This document shows positions 1-14,100 of a stretch of 50,000 nucleotides of DNA, piece after piece. Position 1 is the stretch's first letter, and each line of letters opens with the position of its first letter. The DNA is from Apostichopus japonicus (taxonomy: Eukaryota; Echinodermata; Holothuroidea; Aspidochirotida; Stichopodidae). The DNA lies in NCBI RefSeq assembly GCF_037975245.1, contig NC_092576.1:6872501-6922500 (forward strand), read 5' to 3'. Position numbers and translations under genes: made by a program. The notes beneath the pieces are model-generated. The model saw nothing but the letters and a program-made list of their open reading frames with translations. It made no database searches and was not told the DNA's origin.

Positions 1-12
1 TTTACTGACAGT

Positions 13-1063
13 TTGTCCAAGTTAGGTGGTAAGCTGCTTTTTCAGTGTAATTGTAAGGTGGAAGATCTCCCACGCTTGTCTAATATGTTTGTAGACCAAA
101 CAGTTAGAGCCTGGCTGGAGGCTTCTTTTTATTCTCCCTCTGATAACTTCGGTAAACAAATCATTTGGAACAATCATCATATTCGCATCAATAACAAGAT
201 TTTCTACTATGATTTCATGTACAAAAAGGGTGTGAAGTTTGTTTCGGATTTTTTTGACATTAACAATAAGGCCCTAAGTTACCACACTTTTAAAGAAAAG
301 TTCCAGCTGGCACACTTTCCCTTTACTGTTTACTGGGGACTGATTCGCAGTATCCCTCTTCAGTGGAAGCAGAGTGGGTGTAGCATAAATGACATTAGTA
401 ATTTAAATATTGATTTGTTTGATAACATATTGTTTTATACAGGTTCTGTTTCTCAGTATCTTTATCGTAATTTCTACATGACTAAAATTGCAGTGGAGCC
501 AACTGCTTTGGCCAAATGGAAAGCAGAGTTTAGGGGTTTCAGTTGTCACGATTGGAGTAACATTTTCAGTATACCCTGGTACTCTATTTCTGAGACGAGA
601 CTCTCCTACTTTCAATTCCGTTTCTTACATAGAATTCTTCCAACCAACAGACTCCTTAACCTCATGGGTATCTCTGACAACACGTTATGTTCATTCTGTA
701 AAATTGAAATTGAAACCATTCATCATCTTTTCTGGGAATGTCACATCACATCTTCTTTTATAGGTGAAGTGGTCAGTAAGGTGATTGGTATAAATATTCA
801 CTTTACAAAAGAGGATCTATTCTTCGGGTTTTTATTAAAGAAACGTCACCCTTATAATTTTCTCATTCTTCATCTTCTATATTTTCAGTACCAAGCGTCA
901 AAACAAGACCTTAAGTTGTAATGAATTTATTCATAAGTTCACGTTTGCATTAAAGGTGGAGAACTATATTTTTCGTCATAACAAAAAGAATAATAAGAAT
1001 AACATTAATTTCGAGGAACTCAAGGATGCTTTCTCCTCATTAATAAAAACCTCCAATATTTAA
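13..1063 (+). pseudogene. LINE ORF2 C-terminus with zf-RVT domain, frameshifted
   Basis: The first open segment (to 921) encodes a tail typical of L1/Tx1 reverse transcriptases. A block around residues 195-250 holds FQFRFLHRILPTNRL followed by a Cys-x2-Cys ... His-x4-Cys zinc pattern (LCSFCKIE, then HHLFWEC), which matches the zf-RVT family. The frame closes at TAA 919-921. A second frame picks up near 885 and stays open to TAA at 1061-1063, encoding a basic, Lys/Asn-rich end (KVENYIFRH, then FEELKDAF) like the usual end of such ORFs. The simplest reading is one small indel near 880-890 in an inactive copy. The start at 13 is only the window edge, not an initiation site. Confidence 0.75.
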
Positions 1064-1328
1064 TTTTTCGCAATTTCCACATCCTCAATTGTTATAATTT
1101 GCTGTTATTTGTTGTAATATTTTCTAGTAAGTCTGGAATTCTTCTTGTGGTTATTCTTCTACTTGTTCTTATCATACTAATTTGATTTCTATCCGCCATG
1201 TTGGTCGATATTATACTGCATGGTGTTGCTCAATTTCATTGTTATTTAACTTTTGCTATTTTTGAATGGATACGTCATTTGTATATTTGTATATTAATGT
1301 ATAGTTGAAATAAACGGAGAAAAAAAAA

Positions 1329-1740
<412 letters not shown>

Positions 1741-2360
1741 ATTTCTGAAGTTAGAATATAACGATAGCACCGAGGCGCGCACATTTAGGGAGGACTTATC
1801 AGATGCTTTCGCATTCAAGTTAACGAGCCAAGAATGATCAAGATTGCTACATATATTCGTTTTCTTGGAAAAGAAGGACAATTAACAGCTTCCAATTCGG
1901 TAATAAGTCAATCAGCCAATCAGTTTCCCTTGTTTACTGTCGTTTCCTATTACCTCAAGGAAAAATGATGTAAAATGGTTTTCATATTTAATGGTCAACT
2001 TACGAGAACGTTAGAATGAGCTTATAGTGTTAATTTCACATTGTGAAAAAACTTTTTTTTCTGTAGGCATAACAGATGCATCTATCTCTAGAATCTTTGC
2101 AAAATATTGATAATTAAACATTTATTGCATACAACTGATCCTTTATCTAAAAACAGTATCTAACGTCATTTCGGTGTTAATAATTTCAGATTCGTGTATT
2201 ATAAAGGATTTTTGTGAATAAAGGTAACCAAGGTTTTGTTTGCTATTTTGACGGTCGTTAATAAATTTGCAATCAGTTTAGTTGATTACCAACTTGTAAA
2301 TGCTAGTTACATACAGAAAAATTATGACGTGCATTTACAGTATATATTTACATATATGTT

Positions 2361-2361
<1 letters not shown>
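1741..2361. other. AT-rich spacer, nothing recognised
   Basis: There are no open frames with family-like motifs, no tRNA-like boxes and no obvious repeat in this stretch. Confidence 0.5.

Positions 2362-2429
<68 letters not shown>
2362..2429. repeat. (TA)n microsatellite
   Basis: About 34 dinucleotide units, nearly pure. The Tyr-Ile frames across it are artefacts. Confidence 0.95.
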
Positions 2430-2431
<2 letters not shown>

Positions 2432-2824
2432 CTCCGAAGGAGGAACAGCAAGAACACGGGTAAACGGGTTAAACATAAGGGAAAACGAAGGTCTGCCTAA
2501 GTACGATACCACGCGTAATCTTAACCACGGTGCTTCGCACAGTAGGTACGGGTCTGTACAGGTTAAAGCTTCCTATTGGTAACCAGAGGTAGCACATTTT
2601 CAAATTACAGTAAAGAACTTCTATTCTAAATAAATAACATAACTAATATCTGCAATCAGGATTGACCAGACCTCAAACTCTTCCGGAAATTTATTCAAGA
2701 TGGTAGAAAAGTGTGACAATCCATAAATTTTCAAAAAATCGTTCTTTTTATATTGGTCATGTGTCACTCCATTGCTGCTACATTTGGGAGTTATGCTTTT
2801 ATTTTCTTTATTACTCTCTTAAAA

Positions 2825-3112
2825 TGAGAGACTGAAATTTCAGTCTAATCGACTGAAATTTCAGTCTAATGATGGATGGGATAAGGGATCAGACTACTTA
2901 GACTGAATTCCAGTCTGAAATGTAAAGGCTGAAGGTCAGTCTTAATTAGACTAAATACTCTTCAGTCTAATAGACTGAAAATCAAACCACTTTAGACTGA
3001 ACAGTCAGCAGTTTAGACTGATTTATTGCAGCACCAGTCTTAATAAGATTGAATACTTTCAGTCTATAAGACTGATATCAGACTGAACAGTCGGTCCTTT
3101 AGACTGAATTAT
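2825..3112. repeat. TE-A left subterminal AGACTGAA/TTCAGTCT repeats
   Basis: More than a dozen copies of AGACTGAA or TTCAGTCT occur in direct and inverted arrangement, several as palindromes (AGACTGAAATTTCAGTCT at 2829-2846). The same word recurs at the right end. Such arrays in cut-and-paste elements usually serve as transposase-binding sites; that role is inference here. Confidence 0.85.
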
Positions 3113-3693
3113 TACACATCACAGCTATACTGTCAATTTTATAAATTGCAAATTCTGGATTGAACAAGCTTTTCTATAGATCCTCCGTGTTGGCTAAGTG
3201 CTGGAATTCTTCAATAAAGATGCAGTTAAGGTCATCAAGACAACATTCAATGATCTGTTAATGCAGGGGAATTTACTGAAAGGTGCTACTTCATGGAGTG
3301 ACTTCACCTTCACATCCAATCATGTTAGGCTATAAAGACCAGAAAATCATTGTGACAGTCACACACAAAGTACATTAAAAATGGTATTCCATCAAGAAAT
3401 ATAATTGTCAATATCCACCGAACAGTAATTTTATTCCCACTAACCCACTTATATATTCTTATATAATTTTTAATATATTAAAAAAAAAACAGAAATCAAA
3501 ACTACAATATTCTGAGGGATGTTCAACAAAACATGTTATCTTTGCAACAAACGTTCAAATTATAAAGATACTTTACATAACAGTGACATATTTTCAGTTC
3601 AATATTAATCTGTCAAATTTCTGCTTGAATTGGGCCTGGATCTAAAATGTTCTTTAATTTTTTTGGAAAGGATTAGGTGAGCTGAGAACAGAT

Positions 3694-3796
3694 CAGTGGT
3701 GTCGCCAATGGGTGGCCTGGGGAACCCCTCCCCCGAGAAGGAATTCACAAATAGACATATCACCAACCAAGATTCAAATGTCTGGCAACACCACTG
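3694..3796. mobile_element. Short TIR element (MITE-like) inside TE-A
   Basis: A 103 bp segment begins CAGTGGTGTCGCCA and ends TGGCAACACCACTG, giving 14 bp inverted repeats with one mismatch. It carries a C-rich centre and no coding capacity. No clear target duplication is visible, so the boundaries are tentative. Confidence 0.5.
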
Positions 3797-5444
3797 TAAC
3801 AGAAAGCACTTTAAATTCTTTGTATGTCACCACCAGGTGGTAATACCCTGGAATTCATTGACAACACAGCTGTAAATTGAGTGGTTATATACCCAGCTGA
3901 TCCCATCTCCCGATCTCACTGAACTTTAAATTTTCCACTGTAAAGGATATAGTAACAACGATCCTGCCTTTACAAAAGGGATATGATGGAAACACGACCA
4001 TAGTACAATGGATCTGGTACATTGCCTTTTTTCCAGTTGTGAATCATTAATGTATAGTAGCAACAATTTTCTTAGAATGATTTCAAAATGGGGAAAACAT
4101 ATGACAAATTTTCAGCAGGTTATTTATAAAATATTAGGAATGGTCAAACTATATATCAGTGCGGTGAACATTTAATACTTTGTGTTTCAATGATATAGAT
4201 TGGCGATTGCTGAAAGTCATTATCCAGCACACACAAAACAACATATTACAAGCAGTTAACAGAATGGCACAAACTTCATAATGGCTATTAGATAAACATG
4301 AACTATTATATACTGCATTCACGATTTCATGATATGGCATTCATATAAAGCAAATTTGTATGCAAAAACAGTACATGTGACTATTATACCACCCTCAATT
4401 ATTTCTTAACTTTCTGATAGTAATCATATATAGTGATTTTGATTGGGATTTCAATCAAATTTTAAAGTTTTATAAATTATCTCACGTGAATCCTTTAATG
4501 TCGGCCTCTAGCTGAAAAAGAAATGTCACTCGAGAGTCGACTAAAAAATTGAAAACAGTTTTGACTCATTACATCACTAAAATTTAAAAAAAATGGGGGG
4601 GGGGGAATAATGAGGAAAGGATATTCTCAAATGGAATTTTCTACAGTTACTGACTTTATAATAATCAGGTTACTTGCTTTTCATGGAACAAATTATGGAA
4701 TATTGTGCACAATAAATAATATTAGCTTAATTAATTGCTTAATTAAATAAACCTTCAACATAGTGAGTGCAGTGAAATGTAGGAACATTAAAGTAAACAT
4801 TAAAATAACATGCTCGAAAAATCATACAACAAAGTTTTTTTGGCAACTAGGTGTTTGTTTAATTACATTCATAATTAGATCAGTATCATTAAAAAACATT
4901 TTTAAAAACCAAAAATCAATTAAATATTTATTTCTGGAGCCCTCCCTATTCATATAAAACTGTTTGTAAACTCCGGGTAATCAATTTAACGTTTTAGGGT
5001 ATGTGTTAGTTACTCCTTAAAGGCATTGAAGATTTGTCCCAAACAGCATGCAGCCATCTGAAAAAGTTAACTTTCTGTTGCTTGCAAGTGATGTTTGTTC
5101 GTGTCGCTAAAAAAGACAGACAGTAATGAAACGTGATACCTTGATATCTTTAGCTGGACCTGAGATGTTCATCGCTGTATCGTTCATACACTGTAATGTG
5201 GGTATTGACCGTAGCTGTATGTACTGACTGTACACTAGTGTCTAATTACCGACGGTAGCAAGCTGTGTTTGTATTTTCTGGGATCGATGGCAGTGTCTAA
5301 CACTTCTGTTACACCTCATTCGAAACTAGGTCAGATTACCGGCATTAGACGTTCTTTTTGTGCGAGTCTTCACACCCTTTTAAAGCTACTCCATGCTGAC
5401 ACACGTGGTTCCGGACTACAGAGCAATAAAAAAGTAACATTCAC

Positions 5445-5744
5445 TCCTTGAAGTAACTCCATGCTGGCTGCCCTTATAGATGTGGCATGGATACGGACGA
5501 GAGACTTCACTTCTGTTGGTTGCAAAATTCCATACACCATGGAACTCACAAAACTAGTGTTGTAGAGGGGGAGCATAGTCTATGTTAAATGTATGTTCTA
5601 CACCTCTGTCCCAGCTGGAATGGCCAGTTTATCTGCCACAATGAAGAATTGTTTGGGGTTCAATTCTGGTCCGAGAGATAGGATGAAAGGCTGTCAATAT
5701 TGTCCTTGTCTGCCCTGTGCTGCACTCTCAATATCTGTGCCCTC
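5445..5744 (-). pseudogene. C-terminal exon of the TE-A gene (QPFIL family), broken
   Basis: Read on the minus strand, an acceptor (CCAAACAG) at 5745-5746 is followed by a frame containing QPFILSLGPELNPKQFF and IVADKLAIPAGTE. There is an in-frame TGA just before the QPFIL motif, then stops, and a shifted frame with PPLYN-like text continuing as FVSSMVYGILQP. The same order of motifs occurs in TE-B. From memory this resembles the C-terminus of an uncharacterised protein family, often with an N-terminal SAM-like domain, present in many copies in fish and marine invertebrate genomes. No biochemical function is known to me. Stops and shifts show the copy is inactive. Confidence 0.55.
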
Positions 5745-6516
5745 CTGTTTGGTGAAGATAAAAATAAATGTGATAAAGGACAAGCAATATGGTATAAATC
5801 AAAACATTCTTAAAAAAAGATATGTTGAGAGGTAGAGAGACTAGACTAGAATAATATTTAGGAGAGAATGGAGAAACAAGAACATGACTGGCATTGTACA
5901 AAGGAGATATATCAATTCACGATAGGCAGCAATATGTCATCCATGGCGGGTGAGATGTGTTATGTGAAGGTGGATTCAAATTCAACCTAACATTTATGGG
6001 TTATCATGTTGATTTTGGCAGGTACATGGTTACCAAGCAAGGTTTGTTGTTAGTTGTTTTCAGAAATTTCTCTTTTTAAGGATAAATTGTTCATGACATC
6101 TCCTGATTCCATTACATCAGCATAGAAAACCAGTGAACAAGGAATATGATTTACATTTTAGCCTACTGATTTCACTAATATGTCTATCTGCTTGTAAAAG
6201 AAACTGATTTCATAACATTAGTGAATGGTAATATTACTGTAAAATCTTATAATAAAGACTGATGGCCCACTATATGTTTAATAAAATAACAAAAGCATAC
6301 CAATTTTTTTCCAGTTTCCACATGATTTAAATACAATGGTAATGGTTTAACAGAATCGTGTTAGCTTCATGCTGTAATGGCTGTAGAAGTCACTACATTT
6401 TTTCAAATAATTAAGGGTGCTTACAATCTATGCATAATAGTACTGTGTTTTGCAATTTCTTGAGCATTATTATGTTCAAGTATTTGTTGAGGTTAACCTA
6501 GCCTAGATTCATTTGG

Positions 6517-6657
6517 GACGATCGAGTACATATTGCAGTCCTGACAAGCGTGCTTATTCGCCCGACGATTGGGTTCATATGCAGGACAGGCGGGCTGATT
6601 TGCCCGACGATCGGGTACATATGCAGGACCGGCGTGCTTATTCGCCCGACGATCGTG
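6517..6657. repeat. 42 bp tandem repeat, about 3.3 copies
   Basis: Units start at 6517, 6564, 6606 and 6648; the last three are exactly 42 bp apart, and the first unit carries a 5 bp insertion. The core GACGATCGGGTACATATGCA is much richer in G+C than its surroundings. Read on the plus strand it encodes a 14-residue period (DDRVHMQDRRAYSP), but no longer gene frame supports translation. Confidence 0.8.
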
Positions 6658-6824
6658 TTAATAGGCCCCACCAATTATAACAACAGCCTAGGCCTAGGCC
6701 CTATTTGCTATAGTACAGCCTAGCTAGGCCTACCTCGCGCACAAGCCTAGAATAACTAACGTTACGAACTGCCAAGCTTTTATTCTGTATTAATTGGAAA
6801 ACAACAAAAAACATACATACATAC

Positions 6825-6894
6825 CCTCGAACACTGTTATCACTTCTTCGTGGAAACCTTTATTTGTAAGAAAAGTTCTTAAAGACTCAGCCAT
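6825..6894 (-). pseudogene. First exon of the TE-A gene
   Basis: The minus-strand ATG at 6894 opens 23 codons, MAESLRTFLTNKGFHEEVIT and then VFE, followed by one base and a GTATGT donor at 6824-6819. Leu/Phe spacing suggests the first helices of a SAM-like domain. TE-B has a parallel first exon (20 codons plus one base, then GTAATC), so start, length and intron phase agree between the two elements. The middle exons were not found, and the C-terminal exon at 5744 is broken, so I treat the gene as dead in this copy. Confidence 0.55.
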
Positions 6895-7204
6895 TGCTAA
6901 TTTATAACCTTTACTCTAGCTTAGACATACGGTCGTCTGTCTCGTTCATGCCTAGCTGTGTGTACGGCGTGCGTACGTACAGTACAGCGAGTACCTGGCT
7001 AAGCGAAGAATATAGTAGTATATATGTACACAAGTTGTAGCGCTCGTTGTCACACTTATTTTTGTGCAGCGTATTTGCAAGTTTTCGGATGACGTAGGCG
7101 CATTTCTGTTCTCTGATTGGATACATTTTTCAGTGGAATACAGAGACTGAAAATGGTAAGATGACATGCCACATGTGATTAGCTGATTGGTTAATAAAGT
7201 CAGT

Positions 7205-7328
7205 CCAAAACAGCGACTGAACGGTGTAACTGATAATACAGTCTAAGTAGAGTGTTTCTCAGTCTAAACTCAGTGTATAACACTGAAAAAAATTTCAGTC
7301 TCAAAGAAGACTGAATTCTTCAGTCTAA
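7205..7328. repeat. TE-A right subterminal repeats
   Basis: Copies of AGACTGAA/TTCAGTCT, some with one mismatch, fill the last 120 bp before the right terminal inverted repeat. They match the array at the left end. Confidence 0.8.
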
Positions 7329-7927
7329 CATTTTAAGAGAGTAACATTGCTTTTGCTATTATCAGACACGTTTTCAATGATATTGATGATGTTATCAAAA
7401 CAATATTAGAGTATCATTAGAAAACAACCATTTTATTTTCCTGAAATGAAGTAAAAACACATAAAATAAAAGCAAAACTGAAAGTAATTGTAACAATTAT
7501 CATTAAATTAAACTACAACATGAGCATATATATTAACCAAAAGCTGAAATTCTGGGTCATGTCCTCTCAGAGTTCTTTTTCATGGCTCTTGTTTTGGACA
7601 TCACTCCTCCCAAATAGATCTTGTTTCGGACATACCCAGCAATGTTTTACATAATATAACCTAATATTTAGTAATAAAAGAAATAATATTTTCCATTTAA
7701 ATGCAATAATAGAATAGAAAAACATATTATTTAATTGAATGATAAACCTACTAAAAAGAGATATATAAACTCTTTATATAGGTTCCAAGAGCGAAACAAA
7801 GAAAAGTGATACAAGTGAGCAACAAGACATGTATTAAACAAAGACCATGCTTGTTAATACTTAGCAATATATATCATTACATTATGATATGTGATGTGCA
7901 CAAACAGCATCACATTATTTTGAACTA

Positions 7928-8780
7928 ATGGAAAATGCTGCCAAACACTTGTTAGTAGATTTGACTATGTTTCTTGGACTATTTTTTGGACATCACCACA
8001 GCTGTATTAGGACATCACTGTCATGTTTTCTACACAAAGCATATCCTGTCAAAAGATACAATTGTCACAAAGGGTTCTTCGTTATTGATAAGCTACCTAC
8101 AAGGTATAATGACAGATTTGAAATTATTAAGTTAAAATCCTCAGTCTTTATTTCAAGTTACTTTATGAGCACTTCGGACGGACATCACCTTCGAAAAATG
8201 TGACAAACCTGCATAACAATAATACATATTTCAACAGGTAACACTTAGAAGAAGTAATGATTTGTGCTAGTGGAACCTTAATATTATTTATGCCATAGAT
8301 AATAGTCTTTGTAATTTTTGTGGCATTGACACGCTAACAATCCAACATATGTTATATGACTTTAATTTAGTTAGAATGGTTTGGAAGTATAATTACATTA
8401 TCGGTTTGAAAACACGGGAATTAAGATACATTAGAAGAATACGGATTTTTCCCGAAAGTTAACCTAAATAGTGCTCTTAGTTAAGTATCATATTTTTCAT
8501 TCAAAGCTGGTAGAGAAAATACCATCAGTTTTTTCCTTACTAGATTATTTAAATCTTATTTAAATTGTATTTTTAAGCAAAATATGAAAGTAATATTGGA
8601 AGCCGTGGTTTAATCTATTAGGTTTGAAACATGGTTTTTGGACATTATTATTAATAAGAGTGTCACAGTAATTTGTACTTTGCCGATGTGGCTGAAATAT
8701 TTTTCGTGTTAAATAATTTGAGTTAAACTTGTATATATTTTTATGTACTAATCATGAGAATAAAAACAATACAATTCCGT
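7928..8780 (+). mobile_element. Decayed L1/Tx1-like LINE 3' end within the left arm
   Basis: At 8296-8385 a plus-strand frame reads DNSLCNFCGIDTLTIQHML, then VRMVWK. This is the zf-RVT pattern also seen at 680-740, but the final Cys has been lost. Upstream, an open frame at 7928-8203 (91 aa, no recognised motif) may be another scrap of the same ORF. The end is probably near the AATAAA-type signal around 8760. The corresponding minus-strand copy sits at about 48380-49230 in the right arm. Confidence 0.5.
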
Positions 8781-8844
8781 CACAGATTATCAAAAGCATT
8801 TATCAGTCCATTTGTTTATGCTACGGTAGGTACAGCTAGGAGAA

Positions 8845-9132
8845 CTACCTCAGTGAGGATGATATTTCTATCTCTAAGTATTTTGTTACAATGCTCCAAG
8901 TGCCAGTTTTGATAATATTGGGCGCTTGAACGTGAACAGACCCGTACACGCACAGAGCCACAATACATAAACTGGGCGTAATCCTAATGAAATTACGAGA
9001 CAGATTACCAGCAACATCAACATTGATACTAAACAGAAGCTTATGGAATCTTGCTACAAACTCCGTTACTAACCTTCGTCGGTCGAAAACGGCAGGATTC
9101 ACGTAAGAAAATGGCAGTAAATGCGTAGACAA
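8845..9132 (-). CDS. Uncharacterised 95 aa reading frame present in both inverted arms
   Basis: This frame is open on the minus strand, and its partner in the right arm (47965-48294, plus strand) encodes almost the same protein with about three differences over 92 residues. Motif text includes AVFDRRRLVTEFVARF and NFIRITPSLCI. I recognise no domain, signal peptide or clear membrane segment. Flanking non-coding DNA is equally well conserved, so retention of the frame need not mean selection. It lies just 3' of the LINE remnant, on the opposite strand, and may be a chance frame in a recent duplicate. Confidence 0.25.
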   Translation of the reverse strand: MSTHLLPFSYVNPAVFDRRRLVTEFVARFHKLLFSINVDVAGNLSRNFIRITPSLCIVALCVYGSVHVQAPNIIKTGTWSIVTKYLEIEISSSLR

Positions 9133-9313
9133 AAACGGAATTACAAAACCCGTGTTTCACTTCAGAATGGTAAATTCGAAAGGAAGTATGTGTGTATGTA
9201 TTTGTGTATGCGTGTATGTATGTATATGTATATGGTATGAAAGTGATAGGATGCGGTTGTCCCTTTGCGCAGGTTACAGAGGGCGCTATGCAAAAAGTAT
9301 ACAAGTGGCGCTA

Positions 9314-10955
<1,642 letters not shown>

Positions 10956-11061
10956 AATAATCCGACACGGATTAAAAATATTCCGATTTTCCAATACTTC
11001 TGCTAATCCAGGAGAAATCAGTGAGTCGCATTGACTTCACTGCATATCTATCTATATATAA

Positions 11062-11108
<47 letters not shown>

Positions 11109-14100
11109 CATATGATGTTGGATCCATCAATCCTTTCCTGTGCGGTGAATAGAGAGATGCAATCATAACACTTGCCGAGTTGGCAATTTACTATAACAAC
11201 AACATACGGATGTTATTCCACTCATTACGATTGATAAAACTATTTACATTATTATATGTCTGTAATTAAGTAGTTTACCTATTCGTGAAAAGCGTTTCGT
11301 TACTTTGTTGCTTTTCCTCTGTTGCAAAAGTATCATCTTTGTCATTGCAGTACTTCTCTAGATGGGAATTGTTCCTCTTCATATTTCTTAAAGATAACAT
11401 TTTATATTTTGTAAATTTGAATTGGTATTTGGATCAATAAATATCTATCATCTAACTCTCATGCTTCTCATAGATAAACATAGCAAGGTACGTCGGTTAC
11501 GACAACTCTCCCGCCTAACTAATACCTGATTAGTCTCATGCAAATATCTTTCACAAGCATTTCGCCTAACAAATGCCAGCGGTCACATTTTCCATATAGC
11601 TTCATACTCCAGAGGGAAACTCCAGAGGGAGTTTGTGAGAGAAAGGGGGAATGAAATATGCACATAATTTGCTTTAAGCCTTTGCAGTCATATTAAGACT
11701 GTCTTAAGAGGACAAGCAAATGAGGTAATATGATGAGACTTCTAAAAAGACATGAGGCCTGTTATAATTCATGTTTTGTCCTCATATTATGTTAAAGCTA
11801 GTTACAAGTTATGATCATAAGATCGAATAGTCATGTTGCAGTTCACAAGATGAAATGGAGTTACACACGATCAGTATGTTGTCGTTCCTGGGTGCAACTC
11901 AAGTACAGACATAGAGATTACTCTACAACAAACTGCTTGCTTGTTTCAACCAAAGTGTATTCTGCTCCTGTATAAATGTGACCTTTGCAAAGTAACTTCT
12001 GTCATCGTTTAAATAACATTACATTGAAATTAGGAGCAATTGAATATAAAAAGAAAACTACACCAAATAAAAGATGGCGCTACATCACTACTCAACAATC
12101 GGTTTCAATGAAAAGTCTGTAAATAGATGCGGTGAGTAATCGACGACCAGGTCATGACAAAACCCAGGTAATTGTTTATTGTGTTCAGTTTAGATCTTAT
12201 TTTGTATAATACAGTTTATCATAGATTAGGGCAAAATACGAACTCGATGTGACACGTACTAGAGGTCACTTTCTCATCTTATCTGCAGGAATTGTTAAAA
12301 ACAATTGTGAAATTTATTGAATGAATGTAGCCTATATACACATAATGTTAGTGTTAGCTACGTATATGGTCATAACATCTGGTTGAACAGTAATCATAAG
12401 AGCGAAATTGATACGAATATATATTTACGTACTGCAGGCTAACTACAATTGCCACCTATGTGCACCGGTCACATCTGCAATGAAGGTCTATTTTCTGTAC
12501 AATTATAATAAAACACAAACACAACAAAATACAACAAACTAACGAATAGAAACAGCAATTGACATATTCAATCTTAGAAATATCTAGTATTTAATAAATG
12601 TAATAATACTTTACAATCACGATCATTATGATAGATAAATTCTGTCACTTTCACAAAATACATTATGTAAGTTATAAAGTTGATTGTGTCATCTATCTAT
12701 TCGTGGGAAACCAAAACTAGAGTGCAAGTATAATTACTAGGTAGCTTATCACCTAATGACCTCTCAACAATAGTTCCCAGAGTATGAGTTTATCTTTGCC
12801 AACTTTGAACTATCAATATCAGTTTTGTTTAGACTAGTTTCCTGAAACGGGATCAGGTTAGGATTTATACACAGTACGAAAAGGTCGAAATCTAATCTTC
12901 AACAATCTTCCTATAGATTTGGTTAAATCAGTTTATTTTGATCCAGTAGCGTGCGCAAGTGGGAGGGGTGCGGTTGCGCGAGGTGGAGGGGGGGGGTGGT
13001 GGGGACATTCACCCCACCTCCGAAATTCACTCGAAGTAAATAGTTCTTTTGGGGCACATTTGTATTCAGCCTTTATAGAATTGGACCACTACTACCGGAT
13101 GTTCACCACTCACCCTGTTTTTGCTACATTACACAAAGTATTTCTTAGCGTAACATTCCATTCTAAAGCCAGTTATATAGATCTAAGTTATAGTCCAAAT
13201 ATGCTGCAGAATACACTATTTCACTTCTACTTGTACTTTTTTTCTGGGAGAGTACCCCCTTTCCCAGCCCCTGTACACGAGAGTTAGATGCATTGACCCC
13301 ACCGCAGCACCCATCCCATATGAAATACATAACCAGCCTCTGACCCTCCCATAAAGATTCACTTACTAATTCTTTCTGGGGAATTTTGAATTTCTTATTA
13401 TTTATCATAGCCAACTTTTACCTTTTAGGATTCTAATATGGACCTAACTTATGATCTTAATTCGCCTCAGAATGCACCTGTAGACGTCAAACTGTGTTCT
13501 CATAGGGGAGGATCCGTAGTTTCCTTTCATATGAATCGGCAGCACCAGATCCATTATAAAATCCTTCTTTCGCCTTTGGCCTTCCATAGAAGTTCAGCCC
13601 CTATCTAATCAGTGGCGAAAATGTTGAATATCCCCGACTTTGAAATATTTTGTACTCTACTGGCATTGAAGTCCTTGTCAAAAATACAGCCTGCACTAAG
13701 TTTAAATTTTCTTAGTGACATAAAGAGAAAACGTTTGGTTTACTAAAGCGATATCAGCCCGACACAAATGAACCTGATGAGATAAAATATCTCTAATCAA
13801 TCTATGTATTTAACAAAGCTCATACTAATAATGTTTTTCGTTAAATTTACATCTTAAATTCCAATTATTATGTGACACCTTGCCATTGGTCGAGATGTTT
13901 GGCGGGTTTAATGCTGCAATAACTAGGGTAAGGTCAAATATTCAGACAATCTTTATCCCATTGGGTTATCAATATAGATATTTTCTGACGTATTGTTGTT
14001 CACACATGAATAGACCGGCTCATCGCTATCGATTTCATCATCACCATCGTCGTCATTGGACTAGAGGGAACACAATTTTACATGGAAGTATCATTATAAA

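Larger units (their letters stand above)
2814..7341 (-). mobile_element. TE-A: 4.5 kb TA-flanked DNA transposon, non-autonomous
   Basis: The ends are perfect 13 bp inverted repeats, CTCTCTTAAAATG at 2814-2826 and its complement at 7329-7341, flanked by TA at 2812-2813 and 7342-7343. The unoccupied site is in the right arm at 49779-49780, with one TA. Inside each end lie dense copies of AGACTGAA and its complement (2825-3110 and 7205-7325). No transposase, RT or integrase motif is visible. On the minus strand it carries remnants of a multi-exon gene (first exon near 6894, C-terminal exon near 5744). Strand is given by that gene. A TA duplication with subterminal repeats is compatible with several cut-and-paste superfamilies (CACTA/EnSpm-like, mariner-like, ISL2EU-like), and I cannot choose between them. 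Confidence 0.85.
2592..9313 (+). repeat. Left arm of a large inverted repeat (interrupted by TE-A)
   Basis: Positions 2592-2813 and 7344-9313 match the reverse complement of 50000-47873. Several hundred bases (for example 8461-8660) are identical by eye; other parts, such as about 7570-7620 and 7930-8010, carry indels and substitutions. The match stops at the inner side at a (TA)n tract (from 9313). On the outer side it runs to the window end on the right, so its true extent is unknown. The arm contains a decayed LINE 3' end and a 92-95 aa reading frame present in both arms. It could be a dispersed repeat inserted twice in opposite orientation, or a segmental duplication. Confidence 0.9.
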
